Below, one piece after another: positions 1 through 11,930 of a DNA stretch of 64,000 nt. Numbering within the stretch: position 1 is the first letter of the stretch; each line of letters opens with the position of its first letter. This stretch comes from Pseudophaeomoniella oleicola (lineage: Eukaryota > Ascomycota > Eurotiomycetes > Phaeomoniellales > Phaeomoniellaceae). Both the position numbers and the translations under genes were made by a program. The notes under the pieces were generated by a model, which worked only from the letters and a program-made list of their open reading frames with translations, was not told the DNA's origin and did no database searches. The stretch covers positions 186,001 through 250,000 of the forward strand of contig QWDQ01000031.1 of the NCBI GenBank assembly GCA_003868215.1, read 5' to 3'.

Positions 1-87
1 ATTATGGTAATATCACGACAGCAATCTGGCCAGTAACGTTAGCACAGCAACAGCCTTGTTCCCACTCGTTCGTGATGCAAGGCTACG

Positions 88-2513
88 ATGGCACTTAACT
101 TCAAGCCTCTACAGTACGAGCCCGGAGGTTCCATGTATGCGCCCAGGATCGGTGAAGAGACGTGGAATCTCTATCGACCGAGGATCGAACAATTATATAT
201 CGGCCATGGCAAGACCTTGGACGAGGTCATGGCCGTGATGGCCCATGAGCATGATTTTAGACCGACGTAAGCTGGCTTAGTCATTTTCTCCTACCTGCCA
301 ATCCCTTCCTCTCCCTTGATCTCTTTTAATGAGTATTCATGCGCTTATATATGCCTGTTTCCGTTCCATTTTCAGGGAATCACAGTACAAGATCCAATTT
401 CGACGATGGAAACTTCGCAAAAACCGTGTTGGCGGTGTGCCACCGCCTCAGAAGGTTGGCACGGCTACTTCTTCCGCTGGACCAGCAAATGTTGAACCCT
501 CGACAAACCCCGAAGGTATTGTTTACGACATCCATAAGCAGCAACCAGTAATGGGTGCATGGGAGAGCCCATCTCTCTGTAAGGAACACTACCTCCTCGA
601 TATACAAGTACTGACGGGACCCCTCAGCATCTACATCATTCTCACCCCAAGCAACTCTACGGACGGAATCTTCAACATCGTCCATTCGGTCTCCAAGCGG
701 TAGCATCACCTCTTATTCAACCGATGTCCAACGGACACCCAAAGGCAATGCTGCTACTACGCCTCCCACTTCTACTGTGAAAGACGTGCCCAGCGTCTCT
801 CCCCTTCTGCCACTGGACACCGGTATTGCTACCAGTTTCTTGGACATGTCAGGTGTCGACGAGCCGTCTGCATCTGCTCCTTCAGTACCGGATCCCGCTG
901 CGTTAGAGCACGAGAATACGGATCCCGTGAACTCCCAGGCTCCAGATGCTGAACTTTATCAAGAAGTTGATAACGGTCCACCCCCACATCTAAACAGTCA
1001 TCTTTCAGACGAAGGTGGCGAGCTGAGCCTCCTAACTGGCTCGCTTCTGGACTGTTTGATAAGCATTACCTGTGATCCTCTCAAGGTCGCTGAGCTTAAT
1101 GACGAAGGCTGCTATTGGTTGTGGCTGGTGGCGAGACATCTTCTAGCAGTGCAATCCAAATTCGATCTATTAAATGGCCCAACGGTCATACTACAGGCAT
1201 TGTTCAAATACAAGCAAGCCAACGTGTTCTATCCCAACGCCAAAATGTCTACAATAAGCGTTCTTAGTGAGATTGCGCCAACAACAGATGTCCGTGACTT
1301 GGTCCAACAGGTTGGGTGGATATACGGAGCCAAGATAAGAGCAGCTGAAGGAGATAACCAGCAACAACGTGCGGTCAAGGCTAATTGGTTGATGGCACGA
1401 TCTATACTCGCTGGTCTTTACAGAATGCGTAGCCAAGCAAGTGAAGCCATCAAATTGGCGAACAGCTCCTTGAAAACGTTGCGAAGCATGGCTGGTATCC
1501 CATCATCTTACTCTATCCTCGTCTGTGAAGAGTTGGAGCAGGCCTATGCTGACGCAGGTGATGCCAAACTCGGTCGTGAGGTGAAGTCACGAATGGAACG
1601 GTATCTCAACGAAGCTGGGAACCCTCAGCAGTTGGAGTCCGTCAAGTATTTCTACGAGCACTGCTTCAAGCTCCTGGAATCTGCTACGGTCTATGCCTGG
1701 TCTGGTTACAACGATTTCAAGGACTTTGCATCCTTGCTGGAGGGACTCTGCGGGCATATACACTGGCGTACCACCACCCTTTTTGCATATTTCTGGATCC
1801 GGTGGCGGGAAAATGAAACACGATCACGTACTCTCGACAACATCGCACAATCCATGGGCATGCGAGCGCCAGACATCATCGCTGCTTTTGTTATCTTGCT
1901 CTACTCCCGGATGCCGGCCGACTATCATCTCCCCCCAGTGCAGAGGCTGTTCGAAGATGCCGTGAAGGCAGTACGAATATTGACAACTGACGTGGATCCG
2001 TGTGTACCTCTCCGAATGGCGTGGTTCAGCAGCTTTGCCAAGTACCTGGAGCTCCATGGCGATCTCGATCCTTCCTCTTCTGCGGCCTGCGCAACCCGAT
2101 CAATTGCGATGTGCTTGTGCCATCCCGACTTCTCCTCACTTCGCGAACTGCTCTCATCAGAGAAATACCAGAGGCTCCCCAGTGTCATCCCGACTTTATC
2201 TATGACCCCGCGATCCTCAATGAGTGGTTTCCGTATGGATATAGCGGGGAACATCGATCCCTCGGGGTCCTCGATGGTCAGTAGATCTATGAGAGATACA
2301 TCTTCAATGGTCGACCTCCCATCCAACTTTATGAGAAGGTCATGGTCCAGTCTGGGTAGTGGTCTGCTGCTGGGTCAGCGGGTGGGCTCCCTTCGGAGCT
2401 TCTATACCAGTAGAAGCAGCAGGAGGACGAGAGATAGCCGAGTGATGGAACGAACATGGGACAGTGACGATGATGACGAGGAGGAAGATGGGGACGTCAA
2501 GATGACGGATTGA
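88..2513 (+). CDS. Clr5-domain protein
   Basis: Three exons, 88-266, 376-515 and 628-2513, give a protein of about 734 residues. Splicing the first two exons completes a Clr5 domain (residues about 26-76). It has the spaced W..YRP.I..LY pattern, a TLDEVM stretch and the end FRPTESQYKIQFRRWKLRKN. Intron 2 ends with a CTGAC branch site 12 nt before its acceptor, and the frame runs on without a stop. Clr5 domains are short N-terminal modules common in filamentous ascomycetes, and many are followed by long helical regions. The remainder here is helix-rich, with no motif I recognise, and ends in a Ser/Arg-rich stretch and an acidic tail (DSDDDDEEEDGDVKMTD). The function is unknown; a regulatory or chromatin role is inference only. 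The start is the first ATG of the open frame. Confidence 0.8.
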
Positions 2514-3971
2514 TGGTTGCAAGCATCATCGGCCTGTCATATCATGCGCATTCCTTGCCTTTCCACCGCGAGCACCACGGCTTCAACATCGAAACGCAAC
2601 TTTTCTTTTTTCTGGGCGACTACAGCATTGCAAGCGACAAACTTCGGAGTTCTTATTTACTAACATATCTGGGACGATATAAGCAAGCATATTGTTAGCG
2701 ATCACTCCTATCTGGAGGACACGTATTGACGAGCCACGATGTTGAGTTCTTTGGAGATTTTGTCTCTCCTACAGTTTCTTTCCCGTAGCTTTTCCAATAA
2801 ATGGATTGTTCTCAAAGCACGTATTCAGGCATCACAAGCCGCCTGACGAAGATCTTGTCCCAGAAATCACCCCCACTTAGTCTCACCGCGAGGGGCATTT
2901 TGAATGGAAATCACTCCGCCTCGTGTCCGCAGCGTAGTCGCCAAGTGCTTCCGTATCACAGGCTGAGCAACGGTATCGTAGCGTAGAACAATCAGGTCGG
3001 TGGATGAAGGGACGGTCTCATTGCGGGGGCTCTCCTCTTCTGTACCATGAATAGACACCTACCTAGGTTGAAATTTACCGATAAGCAAATATCACAGCGT
3101 TGAGAAGGATTTAGTATGTTCGTTGCTAACTGTTGGTTGGCAGGGGTCGTGATAGACTTCCAAAGTTCTATTCATGATGATACATTCAAGTTGATATCAA
3201 TTACGACGTCGTCGTCGGTTGTTATTTGTATGTCGATTATCTAGGTATTGATAATGAATTACTGGAAGACCACTACCCTGAGAACGATGGTAAGTCTTCT
3301 GCATGCCTGCTGTACTGGACATACTCCGTACATTTACAGTACTTCTCAGCGTTATACGTTGCTGCTGCCGAACGGTGATGGAAGGCAAAGGTGATGGTCG
3401 TTAGGGGCGGGGTATCAGATAAGAGGTTGGTCTCTGTGTGGCTGGGCTTACAACCAGGGGACATTAGTTTTTACCCAGGTTTTGCTTGGGGAGATGGGTA
3501 AAAATGTAGGCTTGGGCTTAGGCTTGGGCTTAGGCTGGGACTAGATCTGCCCGCCGCTGACCGACAAAAGCTCAGCCTCCTCTGAGCAACGAATCCAACA
3601 CGATCGCCCATCCAAATTTAGGTACAATTGAAAAACAGAGCAGGTGCAGTTGCTCCATACGACGGATAGAAGATCGTCATGCGATCGACTTTGACTAAGA
3701 AAGATTACAACAAATCGGTGGCTCAGTGAAACCTTTGTTTATGTTTTATATCCTTCCACTTTCTTCATCACCGTGCAATATCTGCTTTCTGTAAGATTGG
3801 AGACTATTACCTATTCTACCTGAAACTCGTTGTTCTATTCAATCACCGAAGCAACCGACTTTGATTGACTCCAAGTTGTGGTCAATTACATAGACTTGCT
3901 TGTGATCAAACAGAACAGACATACTTACTTATATTCTACCTTCATATCCAGCATAGCAAGTTGAAGTAAAC
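2514..3971. other. Intergenic region
   Basis: No convincing gene. It holds the 3' flank of the Clr5 gene, a short 12-bp tandem repeat near 3507 and the promoter of the Sur7-family gene. The short open frames have no spliced continuation or recognisable motif. Confidence 0.6.
3507..3539. repeat. 12-bp tandem repeat, about 2.7 copies
   Basis: TAGGCTTGGGCT occurs at 3507-3518 and 3519-3530, followed by a partial copy. It is a minisatellite-like repeat about 430 bp upstream of the Sur7-family start, with no coding role. Confidence 0.8.
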
Positions 3972-5167
3972 ATGGGCAAAGCTGGACGACTAGTTTGCAT
4001 CTTCACGCCTTTTTTGTTGACTCTGGCATCGCTGGTATGCATCGCTTTGGTCTTGTTGGGTGGAACCAATAAATCCAACACGACGCTGCAAAAATTCTAC
4101 TTCTTCAGAGTGAGCAAGCTACTTTCGCATGCACCATCTAGCCCACTGACTTTCGAACTCCAGGCAAATTTGACTGGCCTCACCTCAGGTGCCAACGTCG
4201 ATCTGATTCCCGGTACCGATGCCGACAATCAAATGCTGTCATCGGCATTGTCTGCCGCAGAATCAGCTGCAAACATCACCAACTTTTACGATATTTACAT
4301 GTGGAACTATTGCAGAGGTCCTTCTGCCAACAACGCCACCTATTGTTCACCACGATCTGGCAACTTCTGGTTCAATCCGGTAGAAGTATGGGGTCTGGAT
4401 CGATCCGGTCTAGACAACGCACTCCCTTCCGACGTCCGAAATGGCTTGAATGTGTATCACAAAGTCAGTCATTGGATGATGGTGGCCTACGTTGTTGCTT
4501 TCTTTGCCACGTTGGCTGAGATCGTGGTGAGCGTATTCGCCATCTGCAGCCGTTGGGGTAGTTTCGCGACAACCATTTTCTCAACTGTAAGTCTCGTCTT
4601 GAGTGCTATATTGCAAGACGACATCACTGACGAACCTAGCTCTCCTCCTTCTTCATCTTCGCTGCTTCTCTGACCGCCACTATCCTCTTTTCCATCCTGA
4701 CCACCACTTTCAACAGAGCTCTCCAGGCTTACGGTATTCACGGCACTCTCGGTCACTCCACCTACGTCTCGACGTGGCTCGCTGTCGCCTTTTCTTGGGC
4801 TGCTGGCTTCTTCTGGCTCCTCAGCGTCTGCTGCTGTAGCGGTCGCTCACCATATCACAAGGATGCGGATCGCAGTCGCGGCTTCGGTGGCATGATGGGA
4901 GGTAATAGAAACAGCGTTAATGCCGAGAAGGCACCATACACGTACGCGAGAGTCGAGAGCCCATACGGTCAACAACAAACCGGCATCGCTCCTGGGAACA
5001 ACAGCTACTCCAGCAGCCCCTACGGTTACAACACTGTCGAAGGAGGCCATCGTCATCATCATCACCAAGACTCAAATGTGCCGATGCTCAACTTACAGAG
5101 GGCTTCTGGAGACGTCGGGATGGCCAAGAAACACCGAAGCGGCTACGAACCGTTCAGGCAGGTATGA
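3972..5167 (+). CDS. Sur7/PalI-family plasma membrane protein
   Basis: Exons 3972-4109, 4164-4586 and 4640-5167 encode about 362 residues. Intron 1 (54 nt) is in frame but has a GTGAGC donor and a CTGAC branch site. Removing it joins YFFR to ANLTGLTSG. The protein has a first membrane segment at residues about 7-29 and an extracellular loop with the W..YC...YC pattern (MWNYCRG, NATYCSP) seen in Sur7/PalI and claudin-like proteins. Three more hydrophobic segments follow, then a long hydrophilic tail rich in Tyr, Ser and His. Family members are four-span proteins of the eisosome/MCC cortical patches or the PalI pH-sensing arm. The length and tail fit either group, so I do not assign SUR7 itself. 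The eisosome scaffold gene PIL1 lies about 4 kb downstream on the other strand. Confidence 0.85.
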
Positions 5168-6701
5168 AGGAAGAATGCCTCCAGAACCTCCATTATGATG
5201 AATAATGTTACGTTTTATGACACTGGCGTTATTTTCACTTCCCAGGTACGCATCAATCTTCGGTTGGTTGGGTAGGTAAATGGGGCAAACCCATCACGAC
5301 TTATTAGATAGAAAGGGGAAGGCTGTATCGCACTTCCCTTGCATGCATGTTCATAGATAGTCAATAGATACTTATTTCTGACCAACGTATATCACCACAA
5401 AAGCAACTGAGGCAATCAAACAAATCCCTCTCCTTCCTTTTCCTTCCCTTCCCATACGACAGCCAGGCTATCCTGAACCCTGATATTAACCCTGACCCCT
5501 GCAAACGACTCCCAATCCATGGGTTTATCTTGAATGGTGGTGGTTTAAGTAGGAGACGGGAGTTGCTGCTGGTGAAGGATGGTGGCTTAGATGGGTTGAC
5601 TAGGAGTTTTAGGTTGCGTTTTCCTAGCCCCCATCAACAACTGCCTAAGTAAATAGGTCAGTCCCGGCCACCGAGTCGTCTCGAGAGCCATATCGACAGT
5701 CACTGCTGACTTAACGACGAAACTTTCTGCTCAGAAGGCAATTGAGCACGTTCAATGAAAATACCAGCAGCGTCCGGACATGATATCGCATATCCCGCAG
5801 GTACGATGGCTCGGCTAGTGGGGAATTTGCCTGGCACCGCGGGGGGTGACGTGGGCATATATCCTAAAGACCAATGATTCGGGAGAGACAAGTAGCATCA
5901 AGAAAAGAGCTCGGAAAAGCATTTGCCCTCAATGCGACGCTTTTTGGTCTCTCAAGGGGGGATCAGACTGCTCTCACGAAACTAACCCGGGACCGATGAA
6001 TTGGAAGGAGAAAGAGAAGTGACTGGAAAGGAAAGCAAAGCAAATAGGATCTGAATAGAATTAGTACTGGTGGCAGATTGGAGTATGGAGGAGGTCCGTA
6101 CCATTCTCGACAGTCAGCAAGAAGGAATTGAAGATGATATGTGAATCTAGTCTTGAAGTCTCCTTGGGAGGAACATGTCAAGATGAGGGAGTAAATACTT
6201 AGACCATTGTGACACCCTTTGAATGCTACTGATTCTAGTTTATACGTTGTACACTTCAATTCAGAAGATGGTGTTAATACTTCTATAACAATCAGATCAT
6301 TAAGATCTTCTTCTTCCCCATCCCTGATTTTCCCTTTCTGGTCTAGCGTGATTGAATCTTCTTGTCTCCAATTGGATTAATTATGATTTTTAAGGAATTG
6401 GTCAGCAATTTTCTCTCTTTTTTCCCATTATTCACTGATTATTCACCCATTCCTGTCTCTGTCTCTGTACGCTAACTAAGTTATTACAATTCATTCATAT
6501 GAAGATGGATATTACTATTAAAGACATACAAATTCGGCCGAGCTTTTTGTATCTGAATCTGCTTTCATTCTGCTTATGTGTGCATTGACTGATCCTGTGT
6601 AATCAATACCTCACGTTGAAGTTGTAGGTCATTCATTACTTTTCTTTTCCTTTGGGTTCTCTTGATACTATCTCTCATTCTCTCTCATACTTCTTATATA
6701 T
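5168..6701. other. Intergenic region
   Basis: Nothing coding seen. The last 400 bp before 6702 are rich in pyrimidines (CT and T runs), as is common just upstream of fungal start codons. Confidence 0.6.
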
Positions 6702-7796
6702 ATGCTGCCACTCTCCCTTGTTCAACTTGGGACTTTCATCGTCTGTACGCTTGCATTGGCATTCACATACAGCTATATCACAGCAATTCCGAAGATTAGC
6801 AGCGGCAGCGAAGGAGACTCGTCCATGACAACAGCAGCAGCAGCAGTAGGAAAACATATCAGCAAAGCCATGGCATCAGCATCGTCAACCCTCTCGTCCT
6901 CGGCGAAAATCGTCAAGAGACCGTCGTCGAATAGAGGACACGCCGATCACGGCTGGTTGAACACGTACCACACCTTCTCATTCGCATCGTACTGGGACCC
7001 ACGCCACGAGAGCTTCGGATCCCTACGCGTCCTCAACGAAGACCGCGTAGCCCCAGGCACTGGGTTCCCAACGCACCCGCACCGCGACGCCGAGATCTTC
7101 AGCTACATCCTCAGCGGCCAACTGACGCACCGCGACAGCATGATGAAGCGCGGCGACGCCAGCAGCGAAAAGACGGCGACCAAGGAGCAATTCTACCGCA
7201 TGGAACGCAACGACGTGCAATTCACCACCGGCGGCTCCGGGATCGCCCACAGCGAACAGAACGAGCACGCGACCGACTGGGTGCACTTCCTGCAGATCTG
7301 GGCCCTCCCCTGGAAACGCGGCCTGAAACCGACCTACCACACCTCGACGTTCCCCGAATCCGAAAAAAGACTACGTTTCGTCCCGATCATCAGCCCGCTC
7401 AAAGCCGGCATCAACGCCACGCCAGCCGACGAAGCCGCCGCCATCCCCTCGATCCCCAACACAATCCCCATCCACGCCGACCTCCTCTTCAGCGCCGCCA
7501 TCATCCCCGCCGGCTCCCAATTCTCCTACACCATCGGCCACTGCAGCAGCGACAACCCCTCCACCAATTCCCCTGCTCCTTCACCTCCACCAACATCATC
7601 CCCGACCTCGCGAAAAACCTACATCCACTTACCCATGACCCGCAACGGCAAAGCCAAGATCTCGCTCGACAACGGCCGCGAGATCCTGCACGAGGGTGAC
7701 GGCGCGTACATCTCCGGCGTCAACGTGGGGGACGTCCTGCGAGTGGAATCCGTGGGTGAAGTCGAGGCGGAGGTCGTCGTTATCGATTCGGATTGA
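6702..7796 (+). CDS. Pirin-family bicupin with N-terminal hydrophobic segment
   Basis: Intronless, 364 residues. The pirin N-terminal cupin begins near residue 79. Its four metal ligands are visible: H125 and H127 in the HPHRD stretch, and H183 and E185 in GIAHSE. Pirins are Fe(II)-binding cupins; some act as transcription cofactors, others as quercetin dioxygenases, and nothing here separates the two. A second, less conserved cupin follows, ending in a typical hydrophobic C-terminus. Unusually, the first ATG adds about 75 residues ahead of the domain, including a membrane-like segment at residues 4-28. The next ATGs (M42, M57) would remove it. If the first start is used, the protein is probably membrane-anchored or targeted to an organelle. 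The core of the gene is clearly GC-rich compared with its flanks. Confidence 0.88.
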   Translation: MLPLSLVQLGTFIVCTLALAFTYSYITAIPKISSGSEGDSSMTTAAAAVGKHISKAMASASSTLSSSAKIVKRPSSNRGHADHGWLNTYHTFSFASYWDPRHESFGSLRVLNEDRVAPGTGFPTHPHRDAEIFSYILSGQLTHRDSMMKRGDASSEKTATKEQFYRMERNDVQFTTGGSGIAHSEQNEHATDWVHFLQIWALPWKRGLKPTYHTSTFPESEKRLRFVPIISPLKAGINATPADEAAAIPSIPNTIPIHADLLFSAAIIPAGSQFSYTIGHCSSDNPSTNSPAPSPPPTSSPTSRKTYIHLPMTRNGKAKISLDNGREILHEGDGAYISGVNVGDVLRVESVGEVEAEVVVIDSD

Positions 7797-8311
7797 CCGG
7801 TGGTGATGGGGTGATGCGGACAGGGAGTTTTAGAATGTCTAGAATCCATCCTTCGAATACTCTTTCTGTATGTAATATATAGAGATACCAAGAGGAATAG
7901 AGAGTGAAAAGAAAAATAGAAAGATTATAATTATTAATTTATTCTTCAATATTTCGATCATAATTGATGAATACGAATTACAAGCCGGTTATATAGGTAT
8001 GCTTTTCCGTTTGCTGACATTCTTCGTTATCATCGTCAATGAAAGACATGCAGTCTACGGTGACTTAGGTAGATAGATCCCATCCATGGATGTCATCGAA
8101 ATTTTGTTTCTTCTCTCGAGATACTACCAACATGCAAAGACAAACCAAACTACCTAATTAACACAATGTTATGGCGTTCCCCTCCTGCACTATTACTCTT
8201 TGCTAAGATACACATTAGCTCACGCAATGGCGACTGCACAGCGGAGATTTGATTCAAGGATATCCCGTTTCCCGAACGCAAGCAAAATGGAAATTGTGAT
8301 GCGACCTAGAC
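7797..8311. other. Convergent 3' flank
   Basis: AT-rich spacer between the 3' ends of the pirin-like gene and PIL1. It presumably holds both polyadenylation regions. No gene seen. Confidence 0.6.
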
Positions 8312-9471
8312 TCACGCTGCCACTGCAGAGCGCTCGTCTTCGCGACCCCGGGCTTCAGCATCCAAGTCATCCTCTTCCTCCTCATCTTCACCCTCAACGT
8401 AATCGCCGTGCTCTCCAGCTGGTACCCAACTGTTGCGGTCACTCTTTATGGACGAATCCTGACCGCTAAGGTCATGACCTTCGCGCTTAGCAGCATTGGC
8501 TTTTCTTCTTTGGCTGAGAGTACGAGATCGTTGCGACAAGTTCGACTTAACCGAGGCATGCGATTGGACCCAATTAGTGAGTGCATCTTCGCAATCTTGG
8601 ATGATCGCCTTTGACGCCTCGTAGCCGTCGTAAGCAGCACGAGTCTCACCAGGGGTGACTGGGGTGTCGTCGACCAGCTCCAGCAGATGCTTGCCGTAAC
8701 CAGCGATGATTGCGAGCTTTTCACAGTGCTCCCGAAGAGCATCAAATTGGTAGGTGAAGGCTGCCTTCAATTTCTCACGAGTAATGTTGCTCAACTGTGC
8801 TTCGGCGACAAGCGACTCGGCCTCTGCACGGACAAGCTCCTGCTCCAAGACAACAATGCGCGGCGAGTTAGGCTCCTTGTACTTGAGTTGGGCAATCTGG
8901 TCTGTAATCTTTTGTTTGCGATCGCGTGAGGGCTGAACGCTGGCTTCAATGTTGCGGATCGATTTGATGGTGACTCGATATTGATCGTAACGGTCGACAA
9001 ATTGGTCTTCGAGCTCTCCGATTTCGTAGATCAGGACACCTAACTTATCGGTTACATCGGAAACATCGTCATCACACGCTTCACCCCAGATAGACAATTG
9101 TTGCTAGGTCTGTCAGCATCCATTCCTCCAATACACTCGATGGTCAGCTTACGGCAACTTCCATTCGTTCTCTGCCCACGAGTTCCATGCTACGCATAAC
9201 GTTCTTCTCCATCTTCACAAGCTGGGAGAGTTTCTTCGCCAAGTCTGGACCGAAGGCACCAGCAGTCTGCTTTCGGAATGCATGGCCTGTCGCGAATTAG
9301 TACCAACCTCACAAAGCAATTCTTGACCATTCAAGTCAAGCTATGAGGGAACTCACCGATATTGCTCTTGCCAAAGAATCGACTCTTGGTGGTTGAACTT
9401 GGTGGAGGGGGGTTCTCAATTTGCGAAGCAGTCGGGGCGCGCGACTGGCGCATGGAATATGTGCGATGCAT
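8312..9471 (-). CDS. PIL1: Eisosome core component Pil1/Lsp1 (BAR-like)
   Basis: Exons 9471-9357, 9286-9153 and 9103-8312 on the minus strand encode about 346 residues. The start MHRTYSMRQSRAPTASQIEN, then SRFFGKSNIG joined across intron 1 to HAFRKQTAGAFGPDLAKKL, are hallmarks of Pil1/Lsp1. A long BAR-like helical domain follows (residues about 40-260), with LSIWGEACDDDVSDVTDKLG and an ELEDQFVDRYDQYR stretch. The C-terminal tail is acidic and variable. Pil1 lines plasma-membrane furrows (eisosomes) by binding PI(4,5)P2. The stop codon overlaps a perfect GTGAGT donor (GCAGC|GTGAGT), so a further short 3' exon is possible. I kept the stop as the end of the gene. No second eisosome BAR paralogue is in view. 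Confidence 0.93.
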
Positions 9472-11930
9472 GTCGAAAGACTTAAAGCACACTTATTCGG
9501 ACTGCGGTTGGTGAGATTGATGAGCCTGTCGAGTGAGACGGAGGGGTCGGAGCGGTCAAACGTAATCGCCTCAAGGAAGCTGAGCAGCGCAAAGGTATCT
9601 TAGGCGCTTAGTTGAAGAGATGGTAGATGATATTGCAGTGCAGTATTGGTATCAGGAACAGATGAAGATCCAATGATGTACGAGCAAGTAAACTAGATGA
9701 GGGTTGAAAGATGGTGAGTTAAGAGGAGAATAGAACAGATAGATTAGAGGTGGGAAGGGATAAAAGAAAAGTAAAGTAAAGTAAAGATTGATTGAGGTGG
9801 GGAGCTTTGCGTTGGTTGACCAGGGTACAGATGACGTCGACTTCCCCGGATGCGCCGCTTGTTTGGGCAGATCAGGTAAGGTAGATTAACTAGTAACTAC
9901 GAGGACCCCCTGCGCATCATTCCCGCTCGCCTGCCAGTAAACAGAGCGTCCTCGTCGATCACCTATAACAACCGACGGAACAACAAATAATGCGGGTTGA
10001 GGCTCATCCTCAGATTACCTAGTGCTATCTGAATATCTCATCTAGGGACCTGTGTCTTCTTTTCTTTCAACCATTTGCTCTAAGAAGCCATTCTTCAGCA
10101 GCGAGAGATGACTACTTTTCGGGTATTTACTGATCATACGAACCAAACCAAACCTGGGAATGGCAATATGGCAGGTGAGGCTGGTGGAGCATATGCGTAC
10201 TAAGGTTCTCAAGAAAATATGTACGTCTCTATGTTTCGGATCCTGTGAGGTGTGGTGTTTGTTTGCGGCCATGGCCATTCCTGATGCAGCATTATCGATA
10301 CAAGTCCATCAGCTCTTGAGCTTGAACTTTGGTCGTCAAAGTATATCATTTGCGAGGCAAGCAGCTTTGTAAAGCTTCGACTATTCTTTTGGAAGCAACC
10401 ATGACCAGCTGAAAACCATCACCACCGAAAATAGCGGCAGCAGTAGCTCCCTGTCGGTAAACTTTGTGGTTTCCCGCCTGTGGCTGACACCTCAACACCT
10501 AATCCCCGACTTTCCAGGCTTGTCGTCCAACAATGCGACTATCGACGTCATGAAGCATTTTGTTTCAGTGCAGAGTGGGTTGCTGCTAACACAACCATCT
10601 TCCATCCTATCTGACGTGCCGCACCTCTACATAGGACTGGAATCCTATGGATGATGCAATGGAAATCCTCACCGAGCCGATGGCATTAAATGTTGATATC
10701 AGCCAGTCGGTTGTCCTTGACGTTGTTCAGGTACACTGTCAAATATCAACAACAAAGCTTTATCCATTTGATATGAGCGTAGGAACTTGATGTGAGGCGA
10801 TCTTTGCTGCCTTCTGGTGATCAAACACAGTGCCTTTACCGTCAGCTGAGCGGCACAGACAGGTCTGATCTGTGAACATAAGAAGGCACGTAGGGTACTG
10901 CATCTATCACGATTGTTCGGATGCTCGGTAAAGACACAAATCAAGCCTGCGTAGCACCGCCACTTCGAGATCGCGTAGCTTGCAATGCATAGTTCCTCGG
11001 GCGAGATGAGAGAGCATGGCTCCGGAAATTCGTCACAACAATTTGATTGATTGCAGATCGTTCGGGGCTAAGAAGTTCTAGCCCGCTGTGGTGTTCACAT
11101 CAGATCGGCCCTTTGTCGATGACCTCCTCCTTGCGCTGATCCTCCACGATCCTCACAGCATCATCGGGCTGACGGCAGGTAAAGGAAGGACCGTTTATCG
11201 TGTTAACCAATCAAGTGATTGTTGAGGCCTCTATCCGCATTTGCGTCCTGTACTTTGCATGTCGTACAGCACCTCTTCATTGTCTCTCGTTGTCCAGTCA
11301 ATTGGACTCAGTCCATCTGACATGGTATTATATACGGTCGTATGAAATCCCTGAACAACATTAGGAGTCAAGTGATAGCAACAGACTTGCTTGTGAACCC
11401 CCAAGGATAGCTGTGTAGAATGTATGCGTGTTAGGTTTGAGATAACAATGTAGGGTCAATAATAGATATCGGATACCGATACTTTTGTCCAAAAAGCGGC
11501 AGATACCTTATGAAATATATGATACCCAAATGTGGCTGCAGAAGTATTCCAATATAGTCGCCAGGTATCATTGAAGCACATCAGTTGTGGAAGAAGGTCG
11601 ATTAATTGAGGTAAGATACCTCGGTACCTTGAGCAAAGGGCGATCGAACTCCCGGCATGTTGAGAATTATTAGGTTCCTAAATATATTCCACTTAGGGGC
11701 CTTGGGCTTGTGAAACAAGACTCCCGCGGCCGCTGATCCCCATTAGAGCACTTGTAACAATTAACGCGTGTGTCGCGAAATTGATTGATGTGGGGAGATG
11801 TTCTCCAGGGCCACTTGAATTTCCCAAGCACTGGGAACCTCCAGAACGATCTTCTCCTTCACCTTCAATCTGGAAGCCGCCGCTTCCACCAGGCGCATCC
11901 TCGCTTCACGCTTTACGGAGACCATTACCC
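9472..11930. other. Long gene-poor gap
   Basis: About 2.4 kb without a gene I can support, the largest gap in the window. It holds the PIL1 promoter on the left, including a (GTAAA)3 run near 9771, and the 5' side of the Zn2Cys6 gene on the right. Base composition is not extreme. I see no terminal repeats or transposase fragments. Confidence 0.5.

Noticed and set aside
3507-3539. Telomere-like repeat
   Set aside because: The unit TAGGCTTGGGCT is not TTAGGG and has fewer than three copies, so it is not evidence of a telomere or a fusion point.
11630-11660. TCGAACTCCC stretch resembling a tRNA T-arm on the minus strand
   Set aside because: The stem bases do not pair and no acceptor or D-arm can be built around it. 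I found no tRNA in the window.
11781-11930. Longer 5' end for the Zn2Cys6 gene
   Set aside because: The open frame begins with TTG and no ATG lies upstream in frame. I start the gene at the ATG at 11931 but note that the frame is open.
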